From assembly GCA_029582165.1 (NCBI GenBank), contig CM055871.1, positions 6,641,501 through 6,705,500 on the forward strand: a stretch of 64,000 nucleotides of DNA, in the 5' to 3' direction. Origin of the DNA: Portulaca oleracea. Its lineage: Eukaryota > Streptophyta > Magnoliopsida > Caryophyllales > Portulacaceae. A program made the translations under genes and the position numbers. Shown here piece after piece: positions 29,612 through 60,429 of the stretch (its first letter is position 1; each line of letters starts with the position of its first letter). The notes under the pieces were generated by a model that worked only from the letters and a program-made list of their open reading frames with translations, was not told the DNA's origin and made no database searches.

Positions 29612-30460
29612 ATTTGGCCTAGGGATGGCAGTGGGTCCTGGGCCCGGCCCGGACCCGGTTGGACCCGGCCCATTAAGACGGGTCTGGGTCCAAAAATTTT
29701 GGACCCAGCGGGTCTCGGGGCGGGTCCGGATCTAGAAAAAATTTAACGGGTCCGGGTCCAAGCACGGACCCGTGGACCCTACCCATAGACCCATTACAAT
29801 ATAAATATTTATAATTTCCCTAAGAAAATAAAAACTTAGTTAATTATAAGTCTACTCTACTGTGTACTACACTAAAATACTAAATCTAAAAGACTAAAAC
29901 CCCTAGACTTACATAGTCACAGTCACTAACTCACGCAGACTACCACAGCCGCACTACTGGTCTAGTGCCCATTCCGTTCTCCACTATAACATAAATATAT
30001 CTCTTTATAATTATGAATTTTTTTTTTGGCATTTTGAGTTGTGTTGTATTTTGAGAGACTTTTGTAATATTTTGTTGAAGTCTTGATGACTTTTGTGATG
30101 TTTTGGCATTGGAAACTTACAATTCGCTCGTATCATAGTATATTGATGTTTTGATCTTTTTATTGTGTTAAAAATAGGTGTTTTAAATAGAATAGTTACT
30201 ATTATACATTATACATGTATACAAGTATAAAATCAACCCCAAAAGTTAATAAATTTAGTAAAAAAAACCCATAATGTGGTTGGACCCATTAAAGACCCAC
30301 TAAGGACCCATGGACCCGTGGACCCATTGAGTCCGGGTATGGGTCTGAATTTTTGAGACCCATCGGATCTTGGGGCGGGTCCGGGTCCCAAAAAAATTGC
30401 CGGGTCCGGGTCTAGCAGGACCCGCCCCAGACCCTGCCCATTGCCATCCCTAATTTGGCC
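29612..30460. mobile_element. 833-bp non-autonomous hAT element with perfect 8-bp target duplication
   Basis: The element (29620-30452) begins TAGGGATGGCAGTGGG and ends CCCATTGCCATCCCTA. ATTTGGCC lies directly outside at 29612-29619 and 30453-30460. About 150 bp next to each end is made of gggtccgggtccgg-type words in mirror arrangement, and the middle is AT-rich with no frame. Ends of this kind are frequent in plant hAT elements. There is no transposase inside, so movement would need an enzyme supplied from elsewhere. Confidence 0.9.
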
Positions 30461-31400
30461 ACATTAGACTAGTTGACCAAGTAAAAAATTGAGATGAACT
30501 GATTATGAGTAGAAAAACTTTCATATACTTCACCGAAATATAACCATTAGATTTATTTACAAATACACTATAACAATATAACATGATATGACATCAAACT
30601 AAGTCTAGAATTTCTAATGACTCCAAAAAAATGGGAAAAATGTCAAAAAAAACATACATCAATCTTTGTACAATTGGCACCAACATCTCCAAATTGAAAA
30701 ATTCAGAGATAAAACTATTATATCTGACTCCTTTATACTTCGTTATGGGCAAAGTTTGAGAATAATATTTTGTCTTGGACACCATATTTGTTTTAGGGCC
30801 CATATTTTAAGCTAAAAATACAAAAATAAAAAAAGATTTTTGACCCTAAAGAATGACCTATTAAGAAAATGAACCATAAAGTGCTCGGCAAAATTTTGAG
30901 GTTCCAATTTGTAAAAGGTAGGTCTAAGTGAGTCGAATTTACATTTGAATTTTTTTAATTTCATTAATTGAAGTGTCTGCCTGTTGAATTAGCTGCCAAA
31001 CCATGTTAACATATGGGTGCCTGCTACTTTTTGTTTTTTTTTAATTTTTTTTATAACAGGTAATAGTTCAACATGTCGGACCCCTAACTCGACGGTCTCA
31101 TAATGGACGGGATAGGAGATGTCAACGCCTTATACATTACTACACCTTCCATTCAACACGTTCCCCCATTGTGATAAGAGAAAATGCTCCCTCAAAAATC
31201 GAATCCTGAAATGCTAATGGGCTTTTATTGTCTATGGACATGCAAGGAGTTCCCCAAGTAACGCGGTCAAAGCCCAATTCCCCACCATAATCTGACTCAT
31301 TACTCGTTCACTGAATTTTCCACTGATTCTGAGCTTGAGACGAAGAAAATTCGAGAGGGAAAATCAAAGAACATAGAGTAGAGTATTTTCCCCTCTATCA
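30461..31400 (+). promoter_or_regulatory. Upstream region of the DEAH9-type gene
   Basis: There is no gene or bounded repeat here. The last 80 bp before the ATG at 31401 look like a leader (purine-rich, gagggaaaatcaaagaacatag). No convincing TATA box or element could be fixed by eye. Confidence 0.3.
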
Positions 31401-50154
<18,754 letters not shown>

Positions 50155-50208
50155 ACAACTTGTACACCCTGCTGCTGTAAGTTTCGGCAAAATCATGGTT
50201 ATATATTA

Positions 50209-50510
50209 GGGTTTTCGGAATGCTAATACACTGATCTTTGGGAGTGTTAGATGATAATATACCAAACTTTGCACTCGAACACTTGCATCACCCTACAGTG
50301 GAACTACTCATTATTGATTTACTATCCTTCTTATTTTTTGGACAAACTGAAGCCAGATATAGTACAAAATTGTCCAAAAGTTTGGTGTTATCATGTGTAA
50401 CAATAAATAGGTCCATAGTTGGGTATGATAATGCTAGTCTCCAAGTGCAAAGTTGTTTATATTAGTGTCCAAACTCCCCTAAATTTCAGTATATTAGTAT
50501 CTAAAAACCC
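50209..50510. mobile_element. Foldback MITE related to the 36356 element, 302 bp
   Basis: The ends gggttttcggaatgctaatac and gtatctaaaaaccc are inverted relatives. Further in, ccaaactttgcactcg pairs with ccaagtgcaaagttg. The flanks TATATATTA and TATATATAT agree at 7 of 9 positions, compatible with an aged 9-bp duplication. It lies 55 bp after the DEAH9 stop codon, so it probably sits in or near the 3' UTR or polyadenylation region. Confidence 0.65.
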
Positions 50511-51185
50511 TATATATATGTTAAGATACTCCTTAACTTCACTCTTATTCGCAGTACTGCTCTTTTTTTTTTCGTCCAGCAAATCGGGCTGAACTCGGAC
50601 GACAAGACAAAGCCTTGAAATATGCAGGGTCGACTGACGAACTTCCAGTGTTGTTCTGTTCATGAAGAAAAGAGCACAGATTACATTTTCAAAGCTGATT
50701 TAAACAAAAGAATCGCACTGCAAATGCAAATGCAAATGTGTATGAAAAACATTAAGTAGGCCATGAACTTCAGATCTTTATGTAAGCAAATGCTGGAATT
50801 AGGTTGTTTAGCTAAGCCATAAAGCCGACTACAGATTACATTGTATGTTTTGTTAACTTAGGTGGTTCTCTTGATAACAACAACTTCCAGTACGGTTCCT
50901 GGCTTTGCAGGGTTTGGTTAGGAGGTTGCCTTGAATAGTTACGATTCGTTTACAATTTGTATGTTTTAATCAATCTAATGAGATGAAGTTAGTGATTTTT
51001 TACTCTTCTATCAAGTGCCTTAATTAAGGAGTTTGTCCCAATCTCATGTGGGGAGGAAAACAAGCATGTTTATCTGCAAAATTATGTTACTTGTTTACCT
51101 CTGCAGATGACTATGTTATGTATAGTAATCCTTAGGTTCCGGTTTATCTGTCATTTTTAACTTTTTACAATGTTTAATATTCTAC

Positions 51186-51224
<39 letters not shown>

Positions 51225-51664
51225 CCCTTATTATTATTATTATGGAACGAAGTATATGTTATCATTAACTATTGATGTCATTAACTATTTGTCCAGTGGT
51301 ATGAGAGGTCATGTGGGGAGCTACTTGAAGAGAAATGACAAAGAAAAATGTCAAATTCAAAGAAGTGGTTTTGTTTTGTCATTTCTAATTTAAGTTGTAA
51401 ATGTTTTAGTTTTTTTGGTTGTCTTGGTAACTGTCTCATTTTCACTTAAAACCATAATTTAAAATCATTTTACTTTCTCATGTAAACTCTTTTGTGAAAA
51501 CATATAACATCCACATTTTACTTTTAGTCAAATCCACATTTTCACTTTTAATTCCACATAAATCTCCATGTTAGGAAACAGCAAGGCATCCAAAAGTTTA
51601 CTTTACACCTAAAAACAAATTCAAAAATAATAAATTCAGAAAGTCAAATAATTATAACATCAAA
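50511..51664. other. Intergenic DNA with an ATT microsatellite
   Basis: This region is downstream of the DEAH9-type gene. An (ATT)n run lies at about 51188-51240. No gene or bounded repeat was found otherwise. Confidence 0.4.
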
Positions 51665-51737
51665 GGTCCCGTAGCTCAGTTGGTTAGAGCGTTGGTCTTA
51701 TGAGCCGAAGGTCGCGGGTTCGAGCCCACCTTTTTTG
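51665..51737 (+). tRNA. Truncated tRNA-like sequence (anticodon UAU, isoleucine-type by codon)
   Basis: The 5' two thirds fold like a tRNA: acceptor strand GGTCCCG, D arm GCTC/GAGC with loop AGTTGGTTA, anticodon stem TTGGT/GCCGA with loop CTTATGA (anticodon TAT, 51699-51701), and T loop TTCGAGC. A box and B box sequences are intact. The 3' side of the T stem (CCACC) pairs poorly and the 3' acceptor strand is absent; instead TTTTTT follows at 51731-51736. It is therefore a damaged tRNA gene or the tRNA-like head of a SINE rather than a working tRNA. Confidence 0.5.
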
Positions 51738-52075
51738 TGTATTATTTCGTTTGCTTGAAGAGGGTAGTCCTGTCTTTTCGCTAAATTTGACATCCGCTTT
51801 CTCAACGCAGCGGCGTCGTTTATTACTCCGCATAGGCTGTTTATTGGTTTATTTACTTCCTTTTTCTTATGGAACTTGTTTATTTATTTCAAACTTCGTT
51901 CAATTTAATTTTTATTGGTCGCTACATTAGACACTTAACAGCCAACAAAATTGCCTCCCTATTTTTTCCAAAAGACAAAAAAAATTTACGAATAAATGGG
52001 TTTCTTCACTTTTTTTTTCTACTGTCTTTTTTTAATATGAAAAGTCATGGAGGAAGACCGAAAACAATAAATAAT

Positions 52076-52335
52076 ATTGAATCATAATATTCCAATTTTT
52101 GGTAGTGTTGGATTATAATATACCAATCTTTAAAATTATATATCAATATTAATGACCTTTATATTTAAATATTAATGAATCGAATTGAAACTGACCTAAA
52201 ATAATCATGTTTTAGTATATTAATAAAACCTAAATATATATAGAGGTTAAATATATTAGAATTCAATCTTAAAGATCGGTATATTACGATCCGATACTAC
52301 TAAAGGTTGGTATATTATGCTCCAATAATTCAAAC
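52076..52335. mobile_element. Third, degraded member of the 36356-type foldback family
   Basis: The left arm (ggtagtgttggattataatataccaatc) and right arm (gatcggtatattacgatccgatactac) are inverted copies. The outer ends have eroded and no target duplication can be read. Confidence 0.55.
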
Positions 52336-53490
52336 AATAAAGGGATTTCATTGTTTTGTCTTTCTCTCTCAAAAAAATGTCTTGATTTCAAATGTTTGTG
52401 TCCCACATATATCCATATTCCATAATTTTGTTCATGTGTCACACATATATTATCCATAATTTTATTTTATAATATCCAAGAATGATCTTAAATTATTTTC
52501 AAAGTTTCATGTTTAGTAAGTATTTACATTTATTTCCTTTTACATTTCTTAAATTATTTTTGTTGTTAAAAAATCAATTATTGAGCAAAAAACATGATAA
52601 GTAATAACAAAAATAAAAACAAAAAACCCTTCACAAACAGTAGGTTACAGCTTAGGATTTCTTTCTTATTTAAACGTTGAATTTTATTCCAATAATTTAT
52701 CCCCATATTGGAAATATGTATTTTATTTTATTTTTTGATCAGAGGAAATATGTATTTTATTTGGTTATCCTAAGTGCAATGAGCATTGTACGTGGGAATA
52801 ATGAACTATTATTGTTTGTATTGCTTCAAGCTAAAAGAAGAATTGATTAAACTACATTTTCAAGCACCTTTTGACAAAGAGTGTGTGATTATGTTGAAAA
52901 CCCACACCCCAACCTCAATTATCCCTCAAATTATCCTATATGCGGCGGGCAAAATTTTGTCCGACCCAATTACTCGGTTTTGTTTGATCACGAAAAAATC
53001 GAATGTGATTATATAACTTTCATCCAAATTTTTACATTGATCGATCTGACTAAAAATTCAAACAATTTTTTTCAAATTTCTATTGTCAGAACTCAATTTA
53101 AACCCAAATTTATATTTACCTGAACAAAATCATACCAGGAAAATACGTGAAAAAACTGGGTGTTAGACATTAAATTTTGTCTGATGTCCAATTTGTTCGA
53201 ACCAGAAATTAACCAGACCAAAATTTTTGCATGTTCGATTCTATCCTTCCTCAAATAAAATACCCCTTTTATGTTTTACGATCAAATAAAATACCCTCTT
53301 TTTTTTTTATACCATATGAAGCAACATTTACAATCTTGTAATCATTTAAAAGTATTTTAATTAAAAATTTAATGGTCATAGTCTTATAGAGTTAGTTAAT
53401 ATATAATTTAATTCAATGAAGATATAGTTTAATCAAACATGAACATTTATTTTAAGATTGCAATAACATTAAACTTGACCATTAACTAAA
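52336..53490. other. AT-rich intergenic DNA, no gene seen
   Basis: Short frames only; none has a recognisable motif. Confidence 0.4.
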
Positions 53491-54150
53491 TAGGGACAAA
53501 ACGATCTAATCCAAATGACGCACCAAAACCTAGATTTGGCAAACTTGATCCAAAGACCCGAAATCCGAATAAACAAAAAATCGGACTTGAACCGGCACCT
53601 GGATAGATGACTTGATCTTGACTCGAGCCCAAAGAATACTCGACACGAAACAAATCAGAACCACAACCAGGTCGCACTCGAATGACCCCAAATGGAACCC
53701 GACCCCAATTTAGAAGAACCTCAATGAACCCATCTGAATAAGACCCCGCTCGAAGTCAGCCCAAACCCGAACCTCACTTAATTTGAACCCGATCCAAACC
53801 TAAATTGGTAGACCCGACGTCAACTCGAACCAATGCCCACCTAATCTGAACACGAGTCGATTCACCCGTTTGCTAGGTCTACCCTAACTTGACTCGACCC
53901 AAAACAAAAAATGTCAAAAACGATGCCGAAGGAGGCCTAAACCCCAAATGATCCAACCCCACTCCCTCGACTTAATGAGTTTTATCTTTGACCAAAGTAT
54001 TCATTTTCACGTAACAAATTTATCGGACTAAAAAATCAATCCAATCAGAAAATGGCTTCGCGCTTCACCTAAACAACAAAACCCGACTCCACTTTAAACC
54101 TTATTAACCCGAACATAACCCTACTTATTGACCCAACTCGGACCTCGTTG
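53490..54150. repeat. Degenerate cccgaacc-word region
   Basis: About 650 bp rich in gacccgaa, aacccgac and ctcgaccc words with no fixed period. The composition resembles the ends of the hAT element at 29620, but no paired ends or 8-bp duplication was found. Translated frames here are compositional artefacts. Confidence 0.45.
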
Positions 54151-54369
54151 ATTCAAACATAACTGAAAATTTAAATGATTAATTTCTTGGGTCTACATTA
54201 ATTATTTTTAAAACCTTATTTATATTGCTCCTACTAATAATTAATTCTAGTGCTGGCAATGACAATACCAATCCCCCCCCCACCTCGTTGCCCTTAAAAA
54301 ATAAAATAAAAAAATGAAAAAAATCCAACTTTTTGTCTTGTGTTTTCTCGCTGGCTGTATTTAGCTCTT

Positions 54370-56238
54370 GATTAAAGGCAGTTGCTTGCTTCTGTTCTAC
54401 TTCAACTCTATTGACAGCAAGCAAACCCAGCACTCATCAAAATTTGAGACTTCCCCATTCCTCCAAAATCAAACATTTTCATTTTTCTAGGTATCTCCAA
54501 CTTTACCCACTTCAGATCTTGTTTGATTTTTTGTTCTCTCTTGCTATTGATTTCTTGTTTTCTGTTCTTCATTTATTGTGCTTCATTTTGGGTTTCTGTG
54601 TTTTTTCTGGGAATGTCTTGTTGGGTTTGTTTGTGGACTAAAGATCAAAGCTTTGTAAATTGGGCGAAAAACTTGCATTATTAGTAGATATGATTGTGGG
54701 AACTTTGTAGTAGGTTTTTTTGTTTTGGATCAATTTGATGTTTATGTTCATAAAAAAGGGTTGTAGTGATTTTTTTTTTTGGGTCAACCATTGATTTCCT
54801 GGCATTTTCTGTGGTTTTCATTTGGAGTAGATTCATACATTTCCTTAGAATTTTCACTGCTATGGTTTTGTTTTGCCCACATTCTTTTCCCTTGTGGTTG
54901 TAGTTGAGCAATTGTCTCTGAATGCTAATTTTTGTGGATTGTTTTTCCTTCTATTAGAGTGAATGAGAAATTTTATGTAGCAACATCTATAAAATTAAGC
55001 AATTTATGGATTGAATGAATGTCTTGATTTTGGGTAAATTTATAGTTACCTAAATACCTAGACAATTTATGTCATGTGGGATTTTCAAATTTATATGTCA
55101 CCTTCCTATGCAATGGGAGTTTGAAAAATTATTATAGATAGGAGGGGGGTTACTGGGTTGGATTAGGAGAGAAGGATGAACGACGCACTGTACATGCTGA
55201 GGAGGGAGTTTCTTCCCCAAATGTACCACTAAGGGCTTGTCAAAATCTCAGGTAAATTACGGGTAGGTAGAAATTGACAGGTAAACTATGGTTACGTAGA
55301 GATTCAATCTTTATTAACTATTTACCTACATTTACTGAAATTTACCTCAACATCCCCAAACTTTTCAAAACATAATTTTACCTTACATACGAATTGGAGA
55401 GACTCTAGGTTGTTAACATTGAACCCGTTTTACAACTAAGTTTTTTTTATCCCTCCTTGCCACTAATTTTTGCATTTAGCCCCCAAAATACCATTGTATA
55501 TTTTCGTATAATGGCATCTTGGGGCCAAATACGAAACTCACAGTGTTATTTTGGGGCTAAATGCAAAACTTCGTGGCACGGAAGGATACAAAAAAGAACT
55601 TAATGGTAAAATGGGATCAGACAACTCATAGTGGTATGTTTTGCCAAGAACTCGCCGAGAAGGGTACGTATACGGTATACCTAATTGATAAGTGTATAAC
55701 TTGGTTGGCCAAAGACTATAGGACTATGCAACAAAGCTTTGTTTGTAAACAATGTTTGCGTTTTTATAACTTTTGTGTTAGAAGAGTTGGTGTTCGTTGT
55801 CATGGTTGATATTGAGAGTTAACTAATCCCATTACACAAGTTGCACTTTGGTAGAGTAGGTCAGATTTTACTCACTAGTTCCAACTAACAATATGTTTAG
55901 TATTTTACAAAGCCAAGAAAATTACAGTTTTGGGCTAGTTTTGTGAACTATGGAGTTTACTCATCAAGCATGATGTTTTTTTGTTAGGCAATCATTTCTG
56001 CTATTATCACTTTATGCCTGCAAAATTAGTTCGACATCCAGTTTTGAAATACAATTCGAATTATTTTGCTTAAGCTGGTATATTGAGTTGTTTTGCTTGA
56101 TTTATATGCATATATTTGCTATTATCACTCACTGATGCATATCATGGCACTTTCTGTTAACAAATTCTGCAAATGCTAACATTAGAACTATTCAAAGGGT
56201 TAAGGTAAGTTGAAGATTGGTTATTTATTCACATCGGA
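54370..56238 (+). promoter_or_regulatory. Probable 5' UTR with a long leader intron of the IQD gene
   Basis: A CT/CA-rich leader-like segment ends with a good donor (TTTTTCTAG|GTATCTCC, about 54490) and a long T-rich stretch follows. IQD genes often have a 5' UTR intron, so splicing from here to just before the ATG at 56239 is plausible. The acceptor could not be fixed (several AG candidates near 56180-56215). A foldback repeat lies inside at 55421-55617. Confidence 0.4.
55421..55617. mobile_element. Small foldback element, about 197 bp
   Basis: Two arms of roughly 75 bp are inverted copies, with shared blocks such as tgcatttagcccc/ggggctaaatgca and tatccctcc/ggaaggata. Small indels separate the arms. 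There is no coding content and no target duplication is clear. Confidence 0.6.
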
Positions 56239-59200
56239 ATGGGTTCTGGAGATTGGTTCAAGACGATCATCAGTGGAAAGAAAGTGAAGGCTGACAAATC
56301 AAAAACAAAGGTTTGCTTCCCGTTTTGTATCATGAACTGTAGTATGGAATAGTCTGCTTATTGAAGTCCCTATTTCCCGATTTTTCTTTTTGATCACCTA
56401 TACTGACTAGCTTGGTGTTGATTGTTGTTATATTCTGTATGGTTTTCCCCCTTGTTTAGAAAAGAGTTTTTCTGTAGGCAAGATCGTATTCTCGAGACAT
56501 ATTTTCTATTCAAAAGTTTATCTTATGCAAAGGTGATTGATTTCTCATAAATTTATTTCATTTTCTCCTTATAGGGTACTGGAAATTCTAAAGACCACAG
56601 TCATAAAAAGAATCCTAAAGGCGGTAAGGTTAGACGAAATAATGGTGCTCTTGAAAGACCCAGTGAAGATGTTGCAGCAACTATGATACAGACTGCTTTC
56701 AGGGCCTATTTGGTACTTTCACCCTCTCAAAATAATTGACACTTACGAATTTTTACAGTCTTCAAGACGACAGTTGACTATAGTTTGCTGCTAATATATG
56801 TTTACAAACTGTGTACGATAAAGTAATTTTTTACGATTGTGTCCATAATCTGGATAGTTGAAAAAAAAAATTATTCTTTTAACTTAGAGTGTGATGGACT
56901 AAAAAGTAAAATACTAAAAAGTAAAATGTCTCATCAAACCTCGTTTGCTTCTTTTCCATGGAGCAGTAGATAATGAACGATTTTTAAATCTTGGGTCATT
57001 TGGAACCAGTCTCTCTAAATTGCAAAATTAAGGGGTAAGATTGTTGCATTTGATTCCTCCATACCTCGCCGTGGGTGGGATTTCAGAGTATTGGTTTTGG
57101 AAAGTACTCTTCACGATGAGTCTAATGATACTAGTCTCACATAACAGATCATCATGTATGGTAATAAATTAATAGCGAAAACTTCAAATTTTGATTGCAC
57201 GTAATTCATAAGAGAAAGGTAATTTGAGAGGAAGTACATCATACTCTCTTTGTCTTCCTCTTTGATATCATTTTGGAACAAGTGACAAATTCTATGTTCT
57301 TTTCCCTGAAGGCAAGGAAAGTTGTGCGGCGTATGAAAGGCGTGCAACGATTCAAGAACATGGCAGAAGCTAAACCTGTCAAAAAGCAATCTATGAGTAC
57401 ATTGGCTCATCTTCAATTGTGGAGTAGGTTACAAACCGAAATTAGAGAACGCCGTTTGTCTATGGTGATTGAAGGCCGTCTCAAACAAAAGAAACTAGAG
57501 AACCAAATGAAACTTGAGGCAAAGCTTCATGACTTGGAGGTAAGTTTTGGTGTCCATTATCACTCTTATTATTGTGATCGTTCATGTAAAGTCAGGTTCA
57601 TGCTTCATCTTTGTAACTTGAACATGGATCTGTCAGTGCACAAAGATCTAGAGATTCTATAGTGGCTTATAGTATAATCCTTAAATCATGAAATTAGTTC
57701 GTCTATAGCTTATAATGCCCGTCTAAACATCTTCTACTTCTTTTTCATGGAGTAATAAGTAACGAACGATTTTAAAATCTTGGGTCAATCAAAACCAATC
57801 TTTCTGAATATTTTAATTCGGATTTGCATGAGATTAGTTCGTGCCCCGTCCTTTTATTCTTTGTTCTTTTTTTTTTTTTTGTTTTTCGTTGTCATAGAAC
57901 TATAGAAAGGGCATGCGAATTTGATTAGGGGGACTTTGATAGGTGGAGTGGAACAATGGGTCTGAGACAATGGAAGAGATTCTAGCAAGAATACATCAGA
58001 GAGAAGAAGCTGCAGTGAAGCGGGAGCGATCCCTAGCATACGCATTCTCTCATCAAGTATGTCTGCTACCCTCATCGTTCATTTTAATCTATGTTTCCGT
58101 GTCATACTTAGGGCTTGTTCTCTTCAGCTTATTTGGACTGAATTTTTTATGCAATGAGCTTAGTCGAAATGTATTTTATGAACCGTTTGGGAGAGCTTTT
58201 TGCAAAACTTATTCTGAACTTGTTCTGAAAGAAATAAGGTGAAGAGAACAGGAACGCGGATGCATGATAGGTAGAATAACGTCTATGTTTAAGTTTTCTG
58301 GTCTCATACACCGCATATGCTTTTCAATCGTCACAGTGTAGATTTTGGTAGAATTATCACCTAAAGTAGCATAATTTAAAGGCTAGTACTAGCATTGAAA
58401 ATAAATTTTCTTTTTGTGATTGATACTTGCTTAACCTCCAGGTAGTTGATTACGATTGGAAGACTTTTTCTGAGATTTGTCGAGTCTTCTCTGAATATGA
58501 CCATGAAGTAGATTCTAGTAGAACTGTCAATTCATAGCAAAACTGACGTAATCTGAATAACCCACCTAAACCCGACCCAACCAACCCAGACCTGAAAATG
58601 CCAAAATTAATCAACCGAAATGGAGCCAAACCCTGAATCACCCAACTCAACCTGACTTCACCTGAATCTCTCTTTCACCATATCTATTTGTTTTTGCATA
58701 ATTAGCTTATCTGACTAATAGCAAAGGCTGCAAAGCAACCCGTAATCAAACCCGACCTGCAATGGCCCAACCCAACCCAACTCGCTCGACCCGGCCCAAC
58801 CTAACCTAAAACCCTGACCCGAACCTCTCTTTCACCAAATTTATTTGTTTTTGCAATGCAAGCTTGTTTGGCGAAGAATAAAGTGACCCGTAATCAAACT
58901 CAACCTGCAATGACCCAACCCAAACCCGAACCGACATGCAATGACTCAACTCAAACCCGACCTAACGTAGCCCTAACCCGAATCTCTATTTCACCAAATT
59001 ATTCGTTTTTGCAATACAAGCTTATTTGACTAAGAACAAAGCGACCCATAATCAAATCCGACCTGCAATGACCCAACCCAACCTAACCCTGACCCGAATG
59101 ACCCAATTGTGAGGTCATAACTCACAATGTAAGAGTCGAGTAGAACCATACACTGCATATCCTTAGCTTGAGCCTAGAGCTATTGCTAAGGCAACATAGT

Positions 59201-59639
59201 ACAGACTCCAGTAGAACTATCATTTACACTGCCATCCGAATTTGTCCAATTCAATGACCTATGAACATTGCAGTGGAGGCCAAACGGCGCTCAGAATCAC
59301 GGTCCTGATGCTTCTGAGCTGGGAAAAGCGAGCTGGGGGTGGAGCTGGAAAGAGCGCTGGATCGCTGCTCGCCCTTGGGAAACCAGAGTGCAATGTCAGT
59401 CCATGACAACCCCAAAGAAGAGCCAGAATAAACCTTCAAAAACCACGCCTACAAAAACCGGGAGCCCTAAGCCAAAATCTGTTCCTGCAAAATCACCATC
59501 AGGATTGTCTAACGGGAAGCCGGCCCCTGGGAAACCCCGAAGATTGTCATTTCCTGCTGCCGAGAAACAAACTAAACAAGATTTGAACCCAGAAGAAACA
59601 CAAGAAATTGAAGGGAAGAAACGACGGTCGCTGTCTTGA
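56239..59639 (+). CDS. IQ67-domain (IQD family) calmodulin-binding protein, 305 aa
   Basis: Five exons: 56239-56310, 56575-56712, 57312-57539, 57943-58056, 59274-59639. All junctions are GT-AG and phase 0. The start MGSGDWFKTIISGKK is typical of IQD proteins. The first IQ motif (MIQTAFRAYLARKVVRRMKG) is split by a phase-0 intron after AYL, the hallmark position in the IQ67 domain. Further on are LQLWSRLQTEIRERRLSM and a charged helix (EILARIHQREEAAVKRERSL). The C-terminal half is basic and Lys/Pro/Ser-rich, consistent with microtubule binding. Family knowledge: IQDs are plant-specific calmodulin-binding scaffolds at microtubules, membranes or nuclei that influence cell shape. No damage is visible. 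The exact paralogue number cannot be given; the short N-terminus resembles the IQD9/IQD10 type. Confidence 0.93.
56945..57090 (+). mobile_element. SINE-like dispersed repeat, copy 2 (IQD intron 2)
   Basis: It matches the 41545 copy closely (cttcttttccatggagc, ctctctaaattgcaaaatt, cctcgccgtgggtgggattt). A shortened third copy lies at 57725-57805 in intron 3. Confidence 0.5.
57725..57805 (+). mobile_element. SINE-like dispersed repeat, copy 3 (IQD intron 3), truncated
   Basis: It carries cttctttttcatggagtaa and cgattttaaaatcttgggtca, then diverges. This is the 5' part of the unit seen at 41545 and 56945. Confidence 0.45.
58110..58252. mobile_element. MITE with GTTCTCTTCA ends (IQD intron 4)
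   Basis: The left end, ggcttgttctcttcagcttattt, and right end, aaataaggtgaagagaacagg, are near-perfect inverted repeats of about 20 bp. The interior repeats cttattctgaacttgttc words. It is the same family as 44505-44683. Confidence 0.7.
58535..59105. repeat. Minisatellite of about 150-170 bp units with cccgaaccc words (IQD intron 4)
   Basis: Three tandem diverged units each contain tctctttcaccaaatttatt, a gcaatacaagcttatttgact-like block, gacccgtaatcaaacccgacc and cctgcaatgacccaaccc. A shorter, more degenerate portion lies to the left (58535-58660). It makes up about half of the 1.2-kb intron. Confidence 0.65.
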
Positions 59640-60429
59640 GTGAAAACAGAAACACATACATTTTGAAGGCTTCCTCAACAGTTTCCATCCAAAAGCTGGC
59701 AATGTTTGTGGCACCTCTGTATTTCTTGGCATTTCTTTTAAGGAAAAAAAAAAACTGTTTGCTATGTATACATTGTGTGATAAAAATGTGCTTGTTTTTT
59801 GTTTTTTTTTTTTTAAAATTTTATTAAAAAGTTTTAAGCACACATTCATTTGGGGTGCTGTGGTCTTCAGTATTGGCTGATATTTGTTTCTCTGTAATCT
59901 GGTTTCACTCTGTAAATGTGGAAGAGGTGTTATTATTTAATGTATATATAAAATTTTTGATTTGTATCCCCATAGTCAAGTTTAAGGACATTGTTTTTCA
60001 TTGTGCTGCCACCTTATTTCAGGTACTATGCATATGAAGTTTCCTCCAAATATTTACAAGCACATTATTAAGAGTAAACAATATGATATTTGTAAGTAAA
60101 CAATGATGCTATCTGGAATATAAACTTCAAGAGTATGTAATACATTGCAGGCTGATACTATAATTTTACAAAGAAAAATTGTAGGGTCATGTTAAAAATT
60201 TTGAACTATTAGCTTATTACATCTTCAACTTTGATAGTTGTTAATTACAATATTTTGAATTTTCCGTTTGACTTATAGCAGACCAAAGTTTAGGGCGGAA
60301 TTTGTTAATAGTTCAATATCGAGTTAACATCAATTAAACTCGATTTTTCTTTGATGTGATGATGTTTTTTAGGGTGACATGTAAAATGGAAATGTGTTTA
60401 ACCTAATAAGCAACAAAACTAAGATTATA
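59640..60429. other. 3' flank of the IQD gene, no gene seen
   Basis: This probably includes the 3' UTR near 59640-60050. Only short frames are present. No bounded repeat was found. Confidence 0.35.

Noticed and set aside
53486..53677. Apparent 63-codon frame on the minus strand
   Set aside because: Compositional product of the cccgaacc-word region.
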